Shown: positions 24,225 to 31,477 of the stretch, piece by piece
Position numbering within the stretch: position 1 is the first letter of the stretch
Layout of the letters: every line of letters begins with the position of its first letter
Assembly: GCF_001273775.1 (NCBI RefSeq)
Contig: NZ_CP011801.1
Coordinates: 2,396,001 to 2,460,000, forward strand
From: Nitrospira moscoviensis
Lineage (GTDB): Bacteria > Nitrospirota > Nitrospiria > Nitrospirales > Nitrospiraceae
Length of the DNA stretch: 64,000 nucleotides
Direction of reading: 5' to 3'
Notes under the pieces: generated by a model
Seen by the model: only the letters and a program-made list of their open reading frames with translations
What the model was told of the DNA's origin: nothing
Databases searched by the model: none
Made by a program: the position numbers and the translations under genes

Positions 24225-24806
24225 ATGGCGGCACCGCGGCGCAGGCCCGTCTCGACGAGCGACGAGGCGCAGCCGGCGGCCCCGCCCGGATGGTCGTATA
24301 ACCCCAGTGCATGGTCTCAACGCTGGTGGATCGCCGGGGTGGCGGGGCTCGGATGTCTGGTCGCCGGCTATCTCGCTCTGTATCAGTTCGACATGATCGG
24401 CTCCGTGTGGGAGCCATGGTTCGGAGCGGGCAGCAAGATCGTCCTGCGCTCGCCGCTCTCGCGGGTCCTGCCGATCCCCGACGCCGCGCTCGGCGCGCTG
24501 GCCTACCTGCTGGACCTCGTCACAGGGCTGATCGGCGGACCGGATCGCTGGCGGACCATGCCCTGGATGGTCATTCTGTTCGGCATCGCGGTCGGTCCGC
24601 TGGGCGCGGTGAGCGTCCTTCTGGTCATCGCGCAGCCGGTGCTCTTGAATGCCTGGTGCTCGCTGTGCCTGTTCTCGGCGTTGCTGTCGCTCATCATGAT
24701 CGGGCCGGCGATGGATGAAGTCTTGGCGAGCCTGCAGCACCTCCGGCGCGTCTCCGAGCGGCGCGAATCGGTGTGGACCGCATTGTGGCACGGAACCGGT
24801 TGTTAA
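24225..24806 (+). CDS. VKOR-like membrane protein
   Basis: A 193-residue protein with four or five membrane segments and a CxxC pair in NAWCSLCLFSA (about 144-147), as in vitamin K epoxide reductase-type proteins that regenerate disulfide-forming systems. The upstream Cys pair and Ser/Thr seen in full VKORs are not evident, so activity is uncertain. The ATG lies two bases after the ASRT stop codon. A second protein of the same kind is at 41799. Confidence 0.65.
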   Translation: MAAPRRRPVSTSDEAQPAAPPGWSYNPSAWSQRWWIAGVAGLGCLVAGYLALYQFDMIGSVWEPWFGAGSKIVLRSPLSRVLPIPDAALGALAYLLDLVTGLIGGPDRWRTMPWMVILFGIAVGPLGAVSVLLVIAQPVLLNAWCSLCLFSALLSLIMIGPAMDEVLASLQHLRRVSERRESVWTALWHGTGC

Positions 24807-24847
24807 TTTCTGGTTTCGTATTGCTGTGACACTCGGCACGAGCAAAG

Positions 24848-25234
24848 ATGTGGAACCAGCTTCTCGTCATCCTCCTCGGACTGTGGCTGACGGCGTCGCC
24901 CGGCGTCATGCAGTACGAGGGGCCGGAGCGCACGAACAACCATATCGTCGGTCCGCTCGTGGTGAGCGCGGCCATCATCGCCCTCGCCGAGGCCACACGC
25001 GCGATGCGGTGGGTGAACGTCACATTGGGGGCATGGCTCATCGTAGCTCCGGCGCTGCTGGGATACGATCCGCTGCATATCGGCGTCCGCAGCAGCCTCG
25101 TCGGCGCCGCGATCCTCGCGCTCTCCCTCATCGAAGGGCCGCGCCGGGCTCGGATGGGCGGCGGATGGCCCCGCCTGTGGCGGACGCCGCCCGAGGAGGC
25201 CGAAGACGGCCGGGAGTGGAGAAAGACCGGATGA
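24848..25234 (+). CDS. SPW-repeat membrane protein
   Basis: A 128-residue membrane protein with two SPW-type repeats: LGLWLTASPGV and LGAWLIVAPALLGY. It has four predicted spans. The C-terminal tail is charged. SPW proteins are widespread small membrane proteins without a defined role. It continues the ASRT operon with a 41-base gap. Confidence 0.82.
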   Translation: MWNQLLVILLGLWLTASPGVMQYEGPERTNNHIVGPLVVSAAIIALAEATRAMRWVNVTLGAWLIVAPALLGYDPLHIGVRSSLVGAAILALSLIEGPRRARMGGGWPRLWRTPPEEAEDGREWRKTG

Positions 25235-25259
25235 GACGCGCCGATCGGAGGGACCCCGC

Positions 25260-25460
25260 ATGACCACGCTGCTGGCCGGCATCCTGCTGCTCGCCCTCAT
25301 CGTGCTGGCGCTGTATGTGTTCGGCGTGTTCGGCACGCCGTACCTGAATGCCTTCCGATGGGTGTTTTACCTGCTGCTGGTCCTCTTCGCGCTTGTGGTG
25401 GGAGCCGGCTTGATGGAGCACCGCTACGAAGGCTACGACCCGACGGTCGGAGCGAGATGA
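25260..25460 (+). CDS. Small membrane protein (66 aa)
   Basis: Two hydrophobic segments (about 4-25 and 32-53) joined by a short loop, with a polar C-terminus. GGAGG-like bases precede the ATG. I recognise no family. Its position between the SPW and SDR genes with short gaps supports a real gene. Confidence 0.6.
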   Translation: MTTLLAGILLLALIVLALYVFGVFGTPYLNAFRWVFYLLLVLFALVVGAGLMEHRYEGYDPTVGAR

Positions 25461-25470
25461 GGGAGGAATC

Positions 25471-26484
25471 ATGTCGGCGAGCCATAACGGCAAACATCGG
25501 CCGGAAGTCGTCGTGGTGACGGGGGCTTCGGCCGGAGTGGGCCGCGCCATCGTGCGGGAATTCGCCCGGCATGGCGCCGCCGTCGGACTGCTCGCCCGCG
25601 GCCGCGACGGCTTGGAAGGCGCGCGGCGGGAAGTGGAACAGGCCGGCGGCAAAGCCCTGGTCGTGCCGACCGACATGGCGGACGACGGTCAAGTCGAACA
25701 GGCGGCCGACATGGTCGAGCGGCACTTGGGACCGATCGATATCTGGATCAACAACGCCATGGTCTCGGTCCTCTCGCCCGCCAAAGAGATGACCGCCGCC
25801 GAGTACCGGCGCGTCACCGAGGTGACGTACTTGGGCTACGTCCACGGCACCTTGGCGGCGCTGCGCCGCATGCTGCCGCGCGACCGCGGCGTGATCGTAC
25901 AGATCGGCTCGGCGCTCGCCTATCGCGCGATTCCCCTGCAGTCCGCCTATTGCGCCGCCAAGCACGCGGTGCAGGGGTTCACCGAATCGCTCCGCTCCGA
26001 ATTGATCCACGACCACAGCCGCGTCCACCTCACCATCGTGCAGCTGCCGGCCGTCAATACCCCGCAGTTTTCCTGGATCAAGACGCGCATGCCCCGCCAT
26101 CCGCAGCCGGTCCCGCCCATCTATCAGCCGGAGGTCATCGCCCGATCGGTCTACTGGGCGGCCCATCATCGGCGCCGGGAATTTTCCGTGGGCTATCCGA
26201 CGGTGCAGGCGATCATCGGCGACAAGTTCATTCCCGGCCTCCTCGATCGCTACCTGGCGCGCGTCGGCTATGAACGCCAGCAAACGGACGAGCCCGTCGA
26301 TCCCGATCGGCCGAACAACCTGTACGACCCGCTGCCGGGCGATCACGGCGCGCACGGCCGATTCGACCAGGACGCCATCACGTTCAGTCCGCAATCCTGG
26401 CTCAATCGCTATCGCGGCTGGCTCGGCGCGGCGGGGCTGCTGGCGGGCCTGTGGGCCGTCAGAAGGTATGATTTAGTGAAGTGA
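25471..26484 (+). CDS. Short-chain dehydrogenase/reductase with C-terminal membrane segment
   Basis: A 337-residue protein. An N-terminal Rossmann fold has TGASAGVG for NAD(P) binding. NNAM and the catalytic Ser (IGSALAY) and YCAAK (Tyr and Lys) are in place. A C-terminal extension ends in a hydrophobic segment (WLGAAGLLAGLWAV) that may anchor it to the membrane. The substrate is unknown. Its final residues (RRYDLVK) are encoded by a family A repeat that carries the stop codon. Confidence 0.85.
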   Translation: MSASHNGKHRPEVVVVTGASAGVGRAIVREFARHGAAVGLLARGRDGLEGARREVEQAGGKALVVPTDMADDGQVEQAADMVERHLGPIDIWINNAMVSVLSPAKEMTAAEYRRVTEVTYLGYVHGTLAALRRMLPRDRGVIVQIGSALAYRAIPLQSAYCAAKHAVQGFTESLRSELIHDHSRVHLTIVQLPAVNTPQFSWIKTRMPRHPQPVPPIYQPEVIARSVYWAAHHRRREFSVGYPTVQAIIGDKFIPGLLDRYLARVGYERQQTDEPVDPDRPNNLYDPLPGDHGAHGRFDQDAITFSPQSWLNRYRGWLGAAGLLAGLWAVRRYDLVK

Positions 26485-26568
26485 CGGGACGCCGTCAGAA
26501 CGTATGATTCGGTGAAGGACCGAGTTTTTTACTTCACGCAATCACTAAATCACACAATCGTACTTGCT
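26464..26568. repeat. Family A inverted repeat between SDR and cydA
   Basis: GGTATGATTTAGTGAAGTGA words face TCACTAAATCACACAATCGTAC words. The left arm holds the SDR stop codon. The right arm ends directly before the cydA start codon. Confidence 0.7.
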
Positions 26569-26569
26569 T

Positions 26570-27898
26570 ATGTCCGATCTTCTCGCCGCGCGTTCGCAGA
26601 TGGCCATGTCGCTGGCCTTCCACATCGTCTTCGCCGCGCTGGGCATCGCCATGCCCGCGCTCATGGCGGTCGCCGAGTGGCGCTGGATGCGGACCGGGGA
26701 CGCCCGCTTTTTGACGCTGGCCCAACGATGGTCGAAGGGCACGGCCATCCTGTTCGCCGTGGGCGCCGTCTCCGGAACGGTCCTATCGTTCGAGCTGGGG
26801 CTCCTGTGGCCTTCGTTCATGGAGCGGGCCGGGCCGCTGGTGGGCCCGCTCTTCGCCCTCGAAGGGTTCGCCTTCTTCACCGAGGCCATCTTTCTCGGCA
26901 TCTATTTGTACGGCTGGTCGCGCATCTCTCCGCGCGCGCACTTCTCCGCCGGGCTCATCGTCGCCGCGAGCGGGATCCTGTCCGCGGTCTTCGTCGTGGC
27001 GGCGAACGCGTGGATGAATGCGCCGACCGGATTCGAGCTGGAGCACGGCCGGTTCACGCGCGTCGATCCCTGGGCCCCCTTCCGGCATCCCGTCGCGTGG
27101 AACCAGATCGTGCACATGCTGCTCGCCGCCTTCGCCGCCACCGGCTTCCTCGTCGCCGGCATTCACGCCTTCCTGCTCCTCCGGCGCCCGGACCGCTTCT
27201 TCCATCGCGAGGCGCTTCAGACCGCACTCCTCATCGGGGGACTGCCGGCGCTGCTGCAGCCGATCAGCGGGGATCTCATCGCGAAGTCGGTGGCGGTCCA
27301 TCAGCCGGCGAAACTGGCGGCCATGGAGGCGCTGTTCCACACGGAAGCGGGCGCGCCCTTCGTCCTCGGAGGGCTGCCGGACGAGGACCGGCGGACGGTG
27401 CGCTACGGCCTGTTCATTCCCGGCGGGCTCAGTGTCCTCTTGCACTATGACCCGCAGGCCGTCGTCCCCGGCCTGGACGCCGTTCCCCGGGAAGACTGGC
27501 CCCCGGTGGCCGTGGTCCATCTCGCCTTTCAGCTCATGGTCGCCTGCGGGCTCGTCCTGGCGGCCTTGGCCGCCTGGAGCGGGTGGCATTGGATCAGGGG
27601 CCGTTCGTTGGCATCCGACCGATGGCTGCTGCGCGGTCTGGTGGCGGCGGCGCCGCTCGGTTTCGTCGCCATCGAAGCGGGGTGGGTGGTGACCGAAGTC
27701 GGGCGGCAACCGTGGATCATCGACCATGTGGTGCGGACGGCGGATGCCGTCACGCCGATGCCCGGCCTCTGGCTCCCCATGACGACGTTCACGCTCTTGT
27801 ATCTCGTCCTGTCCGCCGTGGTCGTCTGGGCGATCCACCGTCACGTGGCGGCCACCGATCGCCGGACGCTGGAGCCGATGCATGAAGCGGCGGCGTGA
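26570..27898 (+). CDS. cydA: Cytochrome bd ubiquinol oxidase subunit I
   Basis: A 442-residue membrane protein, the length of the short Q-loop (cyanide-insensitive) class. Haem ligands are visible: His18 in FHIVFAALG, and His in NQIVHMLLAAF. The quinol-site Glu lies in FALEGFAFFTEAIFLGIYLYGW-type context (split here: FALEGFAFFTEA and IFLGIYLYGW). GRQPW is the signature of subunit I. It oxidises quinol and reduces O2 without proton pumping. The ATG at 26570 directly follows a family A repeat and has no ribosome site, so translation may depend on coupling or on an unusual leader. Confidence 0.92.
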   Translation: MSDLLAARSQMAMSLAFHIVFAALGIAMPALMAVAEWRWMRTGDARFLTLAQRWSKGTAILFAVGAVSGTVLSFELGLLWPSFMERAGPLVGPLFALEGFAFFTEAIFLGIYLYGWSRISPRAHFSAGLIVAASGILSAVFVVAANAWMNAPTGFELEHGRFTRVDPWAPFRHPVAWNQIVHMLLAAFAATGFLVAGIHAFLLLRRPDRFFHREALQTALLIGGLPALLQPISGDLIAKSVAVHQPAKLAAMEALFHTEAGAPFVLGGLPDEDRRTVRYGLFIPGGLSVLLHYDPQAVVPGLDAVPREDWPPVAVVHLAFQLMVACGLVLAALAAWSGWHWIRGRSLASDRWLLRGLVAAAPLGFVAIEAGWVVTEVGRQPWIIDHVVRTADAVTPMPGLWLPMTTFTLLYLVLSAVVVWAIHRHVAATDRRTLEPMHEAAA

Positions 27899-27903
27899 AG
27901 GGT

Positions 27904-28020
27904 CGTCTATCTGGTGCGCAGTCTGTCTCGTCTATCTGGTCTATCTCGTGCAGAGCGTGCAGAGATTGACGGCACCAGACAGACCAGATAGACCAGACAG
28001 ACCAAATAGACCGGATAGGC
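27904..28020. repeat. Family D inverted repeat between cydA and cydB
   Basis: TATCTGGTCTATCTCGTGC words face AGACAGACCAGATAGACC words over the whole 129-base gap. It could form a long hairpin between two genes whose products are needed in equal amounts. Confidence 0.7.
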
Positions 28021-28027
28021 CGTTCCT

Positions 28028-29053
28028 ATGACCCTCGAACTCATTCTCGGCGCGATGTTGGTCGGGGCGTTGACGTTCTACCTGCTGTTCGGCGGGGCGG
28101 ATTTCGGCGCGGGCATCTGGACCGCGTTCGCCACGGGCCCCGACGGGCAGCGCCAGCGGGCGCTGGTCGATCGCGCGATCGGCCCGATCTGGGAAGCGAA
28201 TCACGTCTGGCTCATCATCGCGGTCACGATTTTATTCACCGCCTTTCCCCCCGCCTTCGCCGTCATCTCGACCAGGCTCCACATCCCGTTGACCGCGATG
28301 CTGATCGGCATCGTCCTGCGCGGGACGGCCTTCGCGATCCGCACCCACGATATCTCGTCGCGACCGGACGGTTTTACCAACGCCCCCCGCGTGTGGCACG
28401 GGGTATTCGCGCTGTCCAGCCTCTTCACGCCGATCATGCTGGGCCTGGTGCTGGGCGCCGTCGCGTCGGGGCGGGCGGCCGGGCCTTCCGCCACCTTTCT
28501 GGAGACTTTCGTCGCGCCCTGGCTGGCGCTGTTCCCCGCCGCGGTGGGTCTGCTGGCGGCCGCGCTGGTCGCCTATCTGGCCGCCGTCTATCTGACCATC
28601 GAAAGCGACGACCCCGCGCTGCGCCGGCTCTTCCGCCGCCGGGCCGTCGCGAGTTGGTTCCTCGTGGTCGGGCTGGGCGGCGCGGCGCTGGCTCTCTCCA
28701 AAACAGGCGCGCCCGAAATCTACCGGGGGCTGCTCGGCACCGGGGCCGGCCGGTCGGCGGTGGCCGTCACGGCCGGCCTCCTCCTGGCGGGTCTGTGGTC
28801 GCTGCTGCGCCGGCGGGATTACCTGGCCCGCCTGTTCGCGGCCGCCGGCGCCGTCGCAGTCTTGTGGGGCTGGGCGCTCTCCCAGTTTCCGTATCTCGTC
28901 GAGCCGTCCGTCACGATCTATGATGCGGCGCCGCCCGTCACGCTCCGAATCCTCTTGGGCAGTTTGCTCGGAGGATCGGTCCTGCTGTTCCCCTTCCTGT
29001 CCTATCTCTACCGCCTGTTCAAAGGCGAGTTCCTCACGCACCGGGGTGTGTGA
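28028..29053 (+). CDS. cydB: Cytochrome bd ubiquinol oxidase subunit II
   Basis: A 341-residue protein with eight or nine membrane segments. The N-terminal FGGADFGAGIW and the EANHVWLI motif are hallmarks of CydB. It forms the complex with CydA and stabilises the haems. No CydX-like small gene is seen directly downstream; the next gene is a different small protein. Confidence 0.92.
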   Translation: MTLELILGAMLVGALTFYLLFGGADFGAGIWTAFATGPDGQRQRALVDRAIGPIWEANHVWLIIAVTILFTAFPPAFAVISTRLHIPLTAMLIGIVLRGTAFAIRTHDISSRPDGFTNAPRVWHGVFALSSLFTPIMLGLVLGAVASGRAAGPSATFLETFVAPWLALFPAAVGLLAAALVAYLAAVYLTIESDDPALRRLFRRRAVASWFLVVGLGGAALALSKTGAPEIYRGLLGTGAGRSAVAVTAGLLLAGLWSLLRRRDYLARLFAAAGAVAVLWGWALSQFPYLVEPSVTIYDAAPPVTLRILLGSLLGGSVLLFPFLSYLYRLFKGEFLTHRGV

Positions 29054-29075
29054 GTCGCCAGCCAAGGAGGTCTCC

Positions 29076-29333
29076 ATGCCGCTCGTCAAAGGTCTCGCGC
29101 TGTGGTCCGGCCTGCTCCTCGTCGGTCTGCTCGCCGTATTTTCGTGGGTCTCCGACCGCCGGCCGCCGGCCCAGGCCCAAGAGCCCAAACGTTATCTCTA
29201 TCGAGTCATCGAGGTGCCCGCGGACACCTTCGCCATGCAACAGGTCTTGAACGAGCACGGAGCCGCGGGATGGGAGCTGATCGTCGTCGAGATGGCGGAG
29301 ATGGCGACGCCCCGCATGATCTTCAAGAAATGA
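29076..29333 (+). CDS. DUF4177-like small membrane-anchored protein
   Basis: An 85-residue protein with AAGGAGG before the ATG, an N-terminal membrane segment (about 6-26), and a short domain (YRVIEVPADTFAMQQVLNEHG, split; AAGWELIVVEMAE) typical of DUF4177. The pattern 'GWELI' marks this family. It follows cydB after 22 bases and may belong to the oxidase operon. Confidence 0.75.
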   Translation: MPLVKGLALWSGLLLVGLLAVFSWVSDRRPPAQAQEPKRYLYRVIEVPADTFAMQQVLNEHGAAGWELIVVEMAEMATPRMIFKK

Positions 29334-29344
29334 GGGGCTCGGAG

Positions 29345-29376
29345 GGACAGGCTGTCCCGGCTCGGACAGATTGCCG
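29345..29376. promoter_or_regulatory. Paired-palindrome activator site 'd'
   Basis: GGGACAGGCTGTCCC core (29344-29358, perfect) and GGACAGATTGCCG have centres 19 bp apart. They lie 111-130 bp upstream of the sigma-54-like promoter of the CBS gene. Confidence 0.65.
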
Positions 29377-29479
29377 GGCGATGTCCGACCGCCGTGCAGA
29401 TGTCACGCACAGGACGACGGCATCATGCTGAATTTGCGCCCGCCTGCGTGCCGGGTGAGGCCGCCGGTCCGGATCGTCC

Positions 29480-29495
29480 GGGTGCATAGTTTGCA
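29480..29495 (+). promoter_or_regulatory. Sigma-54 promoter for the CBS-domain gene
   Basis: GGGTGCATAGTTTGCA has GG-N10-GC and a perfect TTTGCA half. Start near 29506, 26 nt before the ATG. Confidence 0.58.
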
Positions 29496-29531
29496 AGTTG
29501 TGAGAACGCGAGTCGAAACAAAGGAGCGCCC

Positions 29532-29972
29532 ATGCCACATGTGAAAGATGTCATGACGCCGCAAGCGGAGGTGGTATCCCCCGACGCCACGGCGGAAGAC
29601 GCGGCGGTGACGATGAAGGCCTTGGATATCGGCGTGCTCCCGGTGTGCGATGAGGAGGGGTTGGTCGGCATTCTGACGGACCGGGACCTCGTGGTCCGCG
29701 TGCTCGCGGAACGCCGCGATCCCAAAGCCGTGCGCGTCGGCGAAGCCATGACACCGAACATCGTGTACTGCTTCGAGGACGACGATATCAGCCGCGCGGC
29801 GCAGCTGCTGGCCGACCATCAAATCCGCCGATTGCCCGTGCTGAGCCGCGAGCGGTCTCTCGTCGGCATCGTCTCGCTCGGCGACCTGGCCGTCCACGAC
29901 GAGAGCGGCCGGATGACCGGCGAGGTGCTGGAGGACATTTCCCAGCCCAGCCGTCCGCGCCGCGCCGCATAA
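29532..29972 (+). CDS. CBS-domain pair protein
   Basis: A 146-residue cytoplasmic protein made of two CBS motifs (VKDVMTPQAEVVSPDATAED and VGEAMTPNIVYCFEDDD, each followed by GILTDRDLV or GIVSLGDLA). CBS pairs bind adenosyl ligands such as AMP or ATP and report energy status. The protein has no other domain. It would be induced through the paired-palindrome/sigma-54 system. Confidence 0.9.
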   Translation: MPHVKDVMTPQAEVVSPDATAEDAAVTMKALDIGVLPVCDEEGLVGILTDRDLVVRVLAERRDPKAVRVGEAMTPNIVYCFEDDDISRAAQLLADHQIRRLPVLSRERSLVGIVSLGDLAVHDESGRMTGEVLEDISQPSRPRRAA

Positions 29973-29984
29973 TCGAGCCGGCAA

Positions 29985-30062
29985 GAAAGCGTTGAGTGAG
30001 AAAGCGTTGAGACCACCGCCGAGAATCCGCACCTCAACGCTCAATGCTTTCCCGCTCAAAGC
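29985..30062. repeat. Family B inverted repeat
   Basis: AAAGCGTTGAGTGAGAAAGC words face CTCAACGCTCAATGCTTTCC words, immediately after the CBS gene. Confidence 0.7.
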
Positions 30063-30093
30063 GATTTCGGACATCGACCCCCGGAATGATCCC

Positions 30094-30516
30094 ATGCACG
30101 GTGAGAGGCCTGACTATTGGGAAGCGGTGAGCATCGGCTGGAGCATCCTCTGGCGAGGCGTCGGCAGTTTTCTGTTGCTCCTCTTCGTCGCCAACCTCGC
30201 CATCTTCGCGCTGCTGCCCGAGCTGACGCGCACCGGGCCGTCGGTCTGGGCGCTGCTGCTGCCGCTGCTCATCGTCACCGCCTTCTCCGCCGCGTTTATC
30301 ATGCCGCTCGTGGTGCGTACACTCCTGTCGAAGCCGTTCCGGCACTTCCGCCTGGAGTTCGTGCGCAACGGCTCGGCCGCGATCGGGTCCCCCTCGGCGT
30401 CACCTTTTCACGACCGGAGGTCCGATCATGATGCAGATCCTCGGAACGGCGATCCTCGCGCTGGCGGTCTGGTGCAGCCTCCCGACGCACGCGGCGCCGG
30501 CCGCCGCGCCGGATGA
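30094..30516 (+). CDS. Small membrane protein with a possible 3' frameshift
   Basis: Starts MHGERPDYWEAV with two membrane segments (about 25-45 and 52-75). The frame runs 88 bases into the next gene with a composition change after about residue 95 (SPSASPFHDRRSDHD). In another frame the same DNA reads RVPLGVTFSRPEVRS and stops in a TGA overlapping the next ATG. That looks more natural, so a one-base change at about 30365-30395 may have shifted the end. I recognise no family. The upstream in-frame extension lies in a family B repeat and is not used. Confidence 0.5.
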   Translation: MHGERPDYWEAVSIGWSILWRGVGSFLLLLFVANLAIFALLPELTRTGPSVWALLLPLLIVTAFSAAFIMPLVVRTLLSKPFRHFRLEFVRNGSAAIGSPSASPFHDRRSDHDADPRNGDPRAGGLVQPPDARGAGRRAG

Positions 30517-30823
30517 GCCGATCGTGCTGTCCGGCACCGTCACGCAGCTCGACCTGAGCCGCCTGCGCGGACTGCTCATCACCGACCTCGGCAAACCGGT
30601 GTTCTTCGACGTGCCGAACGCGTATCTGTTCGAGAACGTGACGGTCGGCGCGCGAATCACCCTGCAGCTGGACGACTACGGACGCGCCGTGAAAGTCATG
30701 GACACGGCGCTGCCGGACCTCTTGTCGCTTCCGGCATCCGGCGGCGCGTCCCTCTCCCTTACCCTCTCCCCGCAGGGGAGAGGGGAGGGTGAGGGGGAGA
30801 CGCCCACTCGATCACCGCCTTGA
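30428..30823 (+). CDS. Small exported protein of the DLGKP family (paralogue of 5201)
   Basis: A 131-residue protein with a signal peptide (1-21). The core (GTVTQLDLS, TDLGKPVFFDV, GARITLQLDDYGRAVKV) matches the protein at 5201 closely. CGGAGG precedes the ATG. The last 25 residues are encoded by a CCCTCTCCC-type repeat and are probably not functional. It may be cotranscribed with the small membrane protein before it. Confidence 0.78.
   Translation: MMQILGTAILALAVWCSLPTHAAPAAAPDEPIVLSGTVTQLDLSRLRGLLITDLGKPVFFDVPNAYLFENVTVGARITLQLDDYGRAVKVMDTALPDLLSLPASGGASLSLTLSPQGRGEGEGETPTRSPP
30753..30800. repeat. Family H repeat at the convergent gene ends
   Basis: CTCTCCCCGCAGGGGAGAG with a GAGGGTGAGGGG arm. 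It overlaps the 3' ends of the genes at 30428 and 30759, which read it from opposite sides. Confidence 0.6.
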
Positions 30824-31475
30824 GCGGCAAGTGATCGGATGCGCGGGCGGAGAGTCGCGTGCGGTGGACGGACATCCGCAGGCGCATCGCCCGCGGGCGG
30901 ACCCAAATGCGGTCCAGCGGCAGCAGGGGCCGAAAGGACGGAAAAGTCCGCAGGGCGGGCGTATGGCCGAACATCGCCTTGATCCACCGCAGCGGCCCTC
31001 CCCAGAGCATCCATTCGTTGAGATCGCCCATCAGTACGCAATTCGGCCCCACGCGTTTCAGCAACCGCCGCACTTGCAGCCGACGCTCCCACGGAAACAG
31101 CCCCAGATGCGTGGCGATCAGCTGGACCAGCGTGCCGTCGCAGGTCACGTCCATGTCGATCGCCCCCCGCGGCTCGTACCCGGGCAGACTCAGGTCGACG
31201 AGACGGATGTCCCCGTAGGCGCAGCGCGTCAGCACCGCATTGCCGTGATGGCCGCGGCGCTCGAGGAGCGTCGGACCCGCCACGACCTTGAGCTTCGATT
31301 CCGCGCCGAGCCACTGCGCCAGCTCCAATCCGTGGCGATCCGGCGAGTCCACCTCCTGCAGAGCGACGATGTCGGCGTCGAGCTCGTGAATCACGTCCCG
31401 GATGCGGCCGGGATCGTACCGCCCGTCCCAGCCGACGCAGCGATGGATGTTGTACGTCGCCAGCACGAGCCGCAC
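30759..31475 (-). CDS. Endonuclease/exonuclease/phosphatase-family protein
   Basis: A 238-residue protein with a GTG start at 31475, two bases after the stop of the PLD gene, so they are coupled. EEP motifs are present: ATYNIHRCVG (Asn), ALQEVDSPD (Glu), MGDLNEW (Asp-Asn) and SDHLPLKAVI (Asp-His). Together with a phospholipase D-type partner it may act on lipids or nucleic acids. In several bacteria such a protein is encoded next to cardiolipin-synthase-like genes. The last residues come from a family H repeat. Confidence 0.85.
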   Translation of the reverse strand: MRLVLATYNIHRCVGWDGRYDPGRIRDVIHELDADIVALQEVDSPDRHGLELAQWLGAESKLKVVAGPTLLERRGHHGNAVLTRCAYGDIRLVDLSLPGYEPRGAIDMDVTCDGTLVQLIATHLGLFPWERRLQVRRLLKRVGPNCVLMGDLNEWMLWGGPLRWIKAMFGHTPALRTFPSFRPLLPLDRIWVRPRAMRLRMSVHRTRLSARASDHLPLKAVIEWASPPHPPLSPAGRG

Positions 31476-31477
31476 GA

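Noticed and set aside
27904..28020. Family D and other word repeats as CRISPR arrays
   Set aside because: Word copies are degenerate, shorter than CRISPR repeats, arranged head to head and without regular spacers; no cas gene is near.
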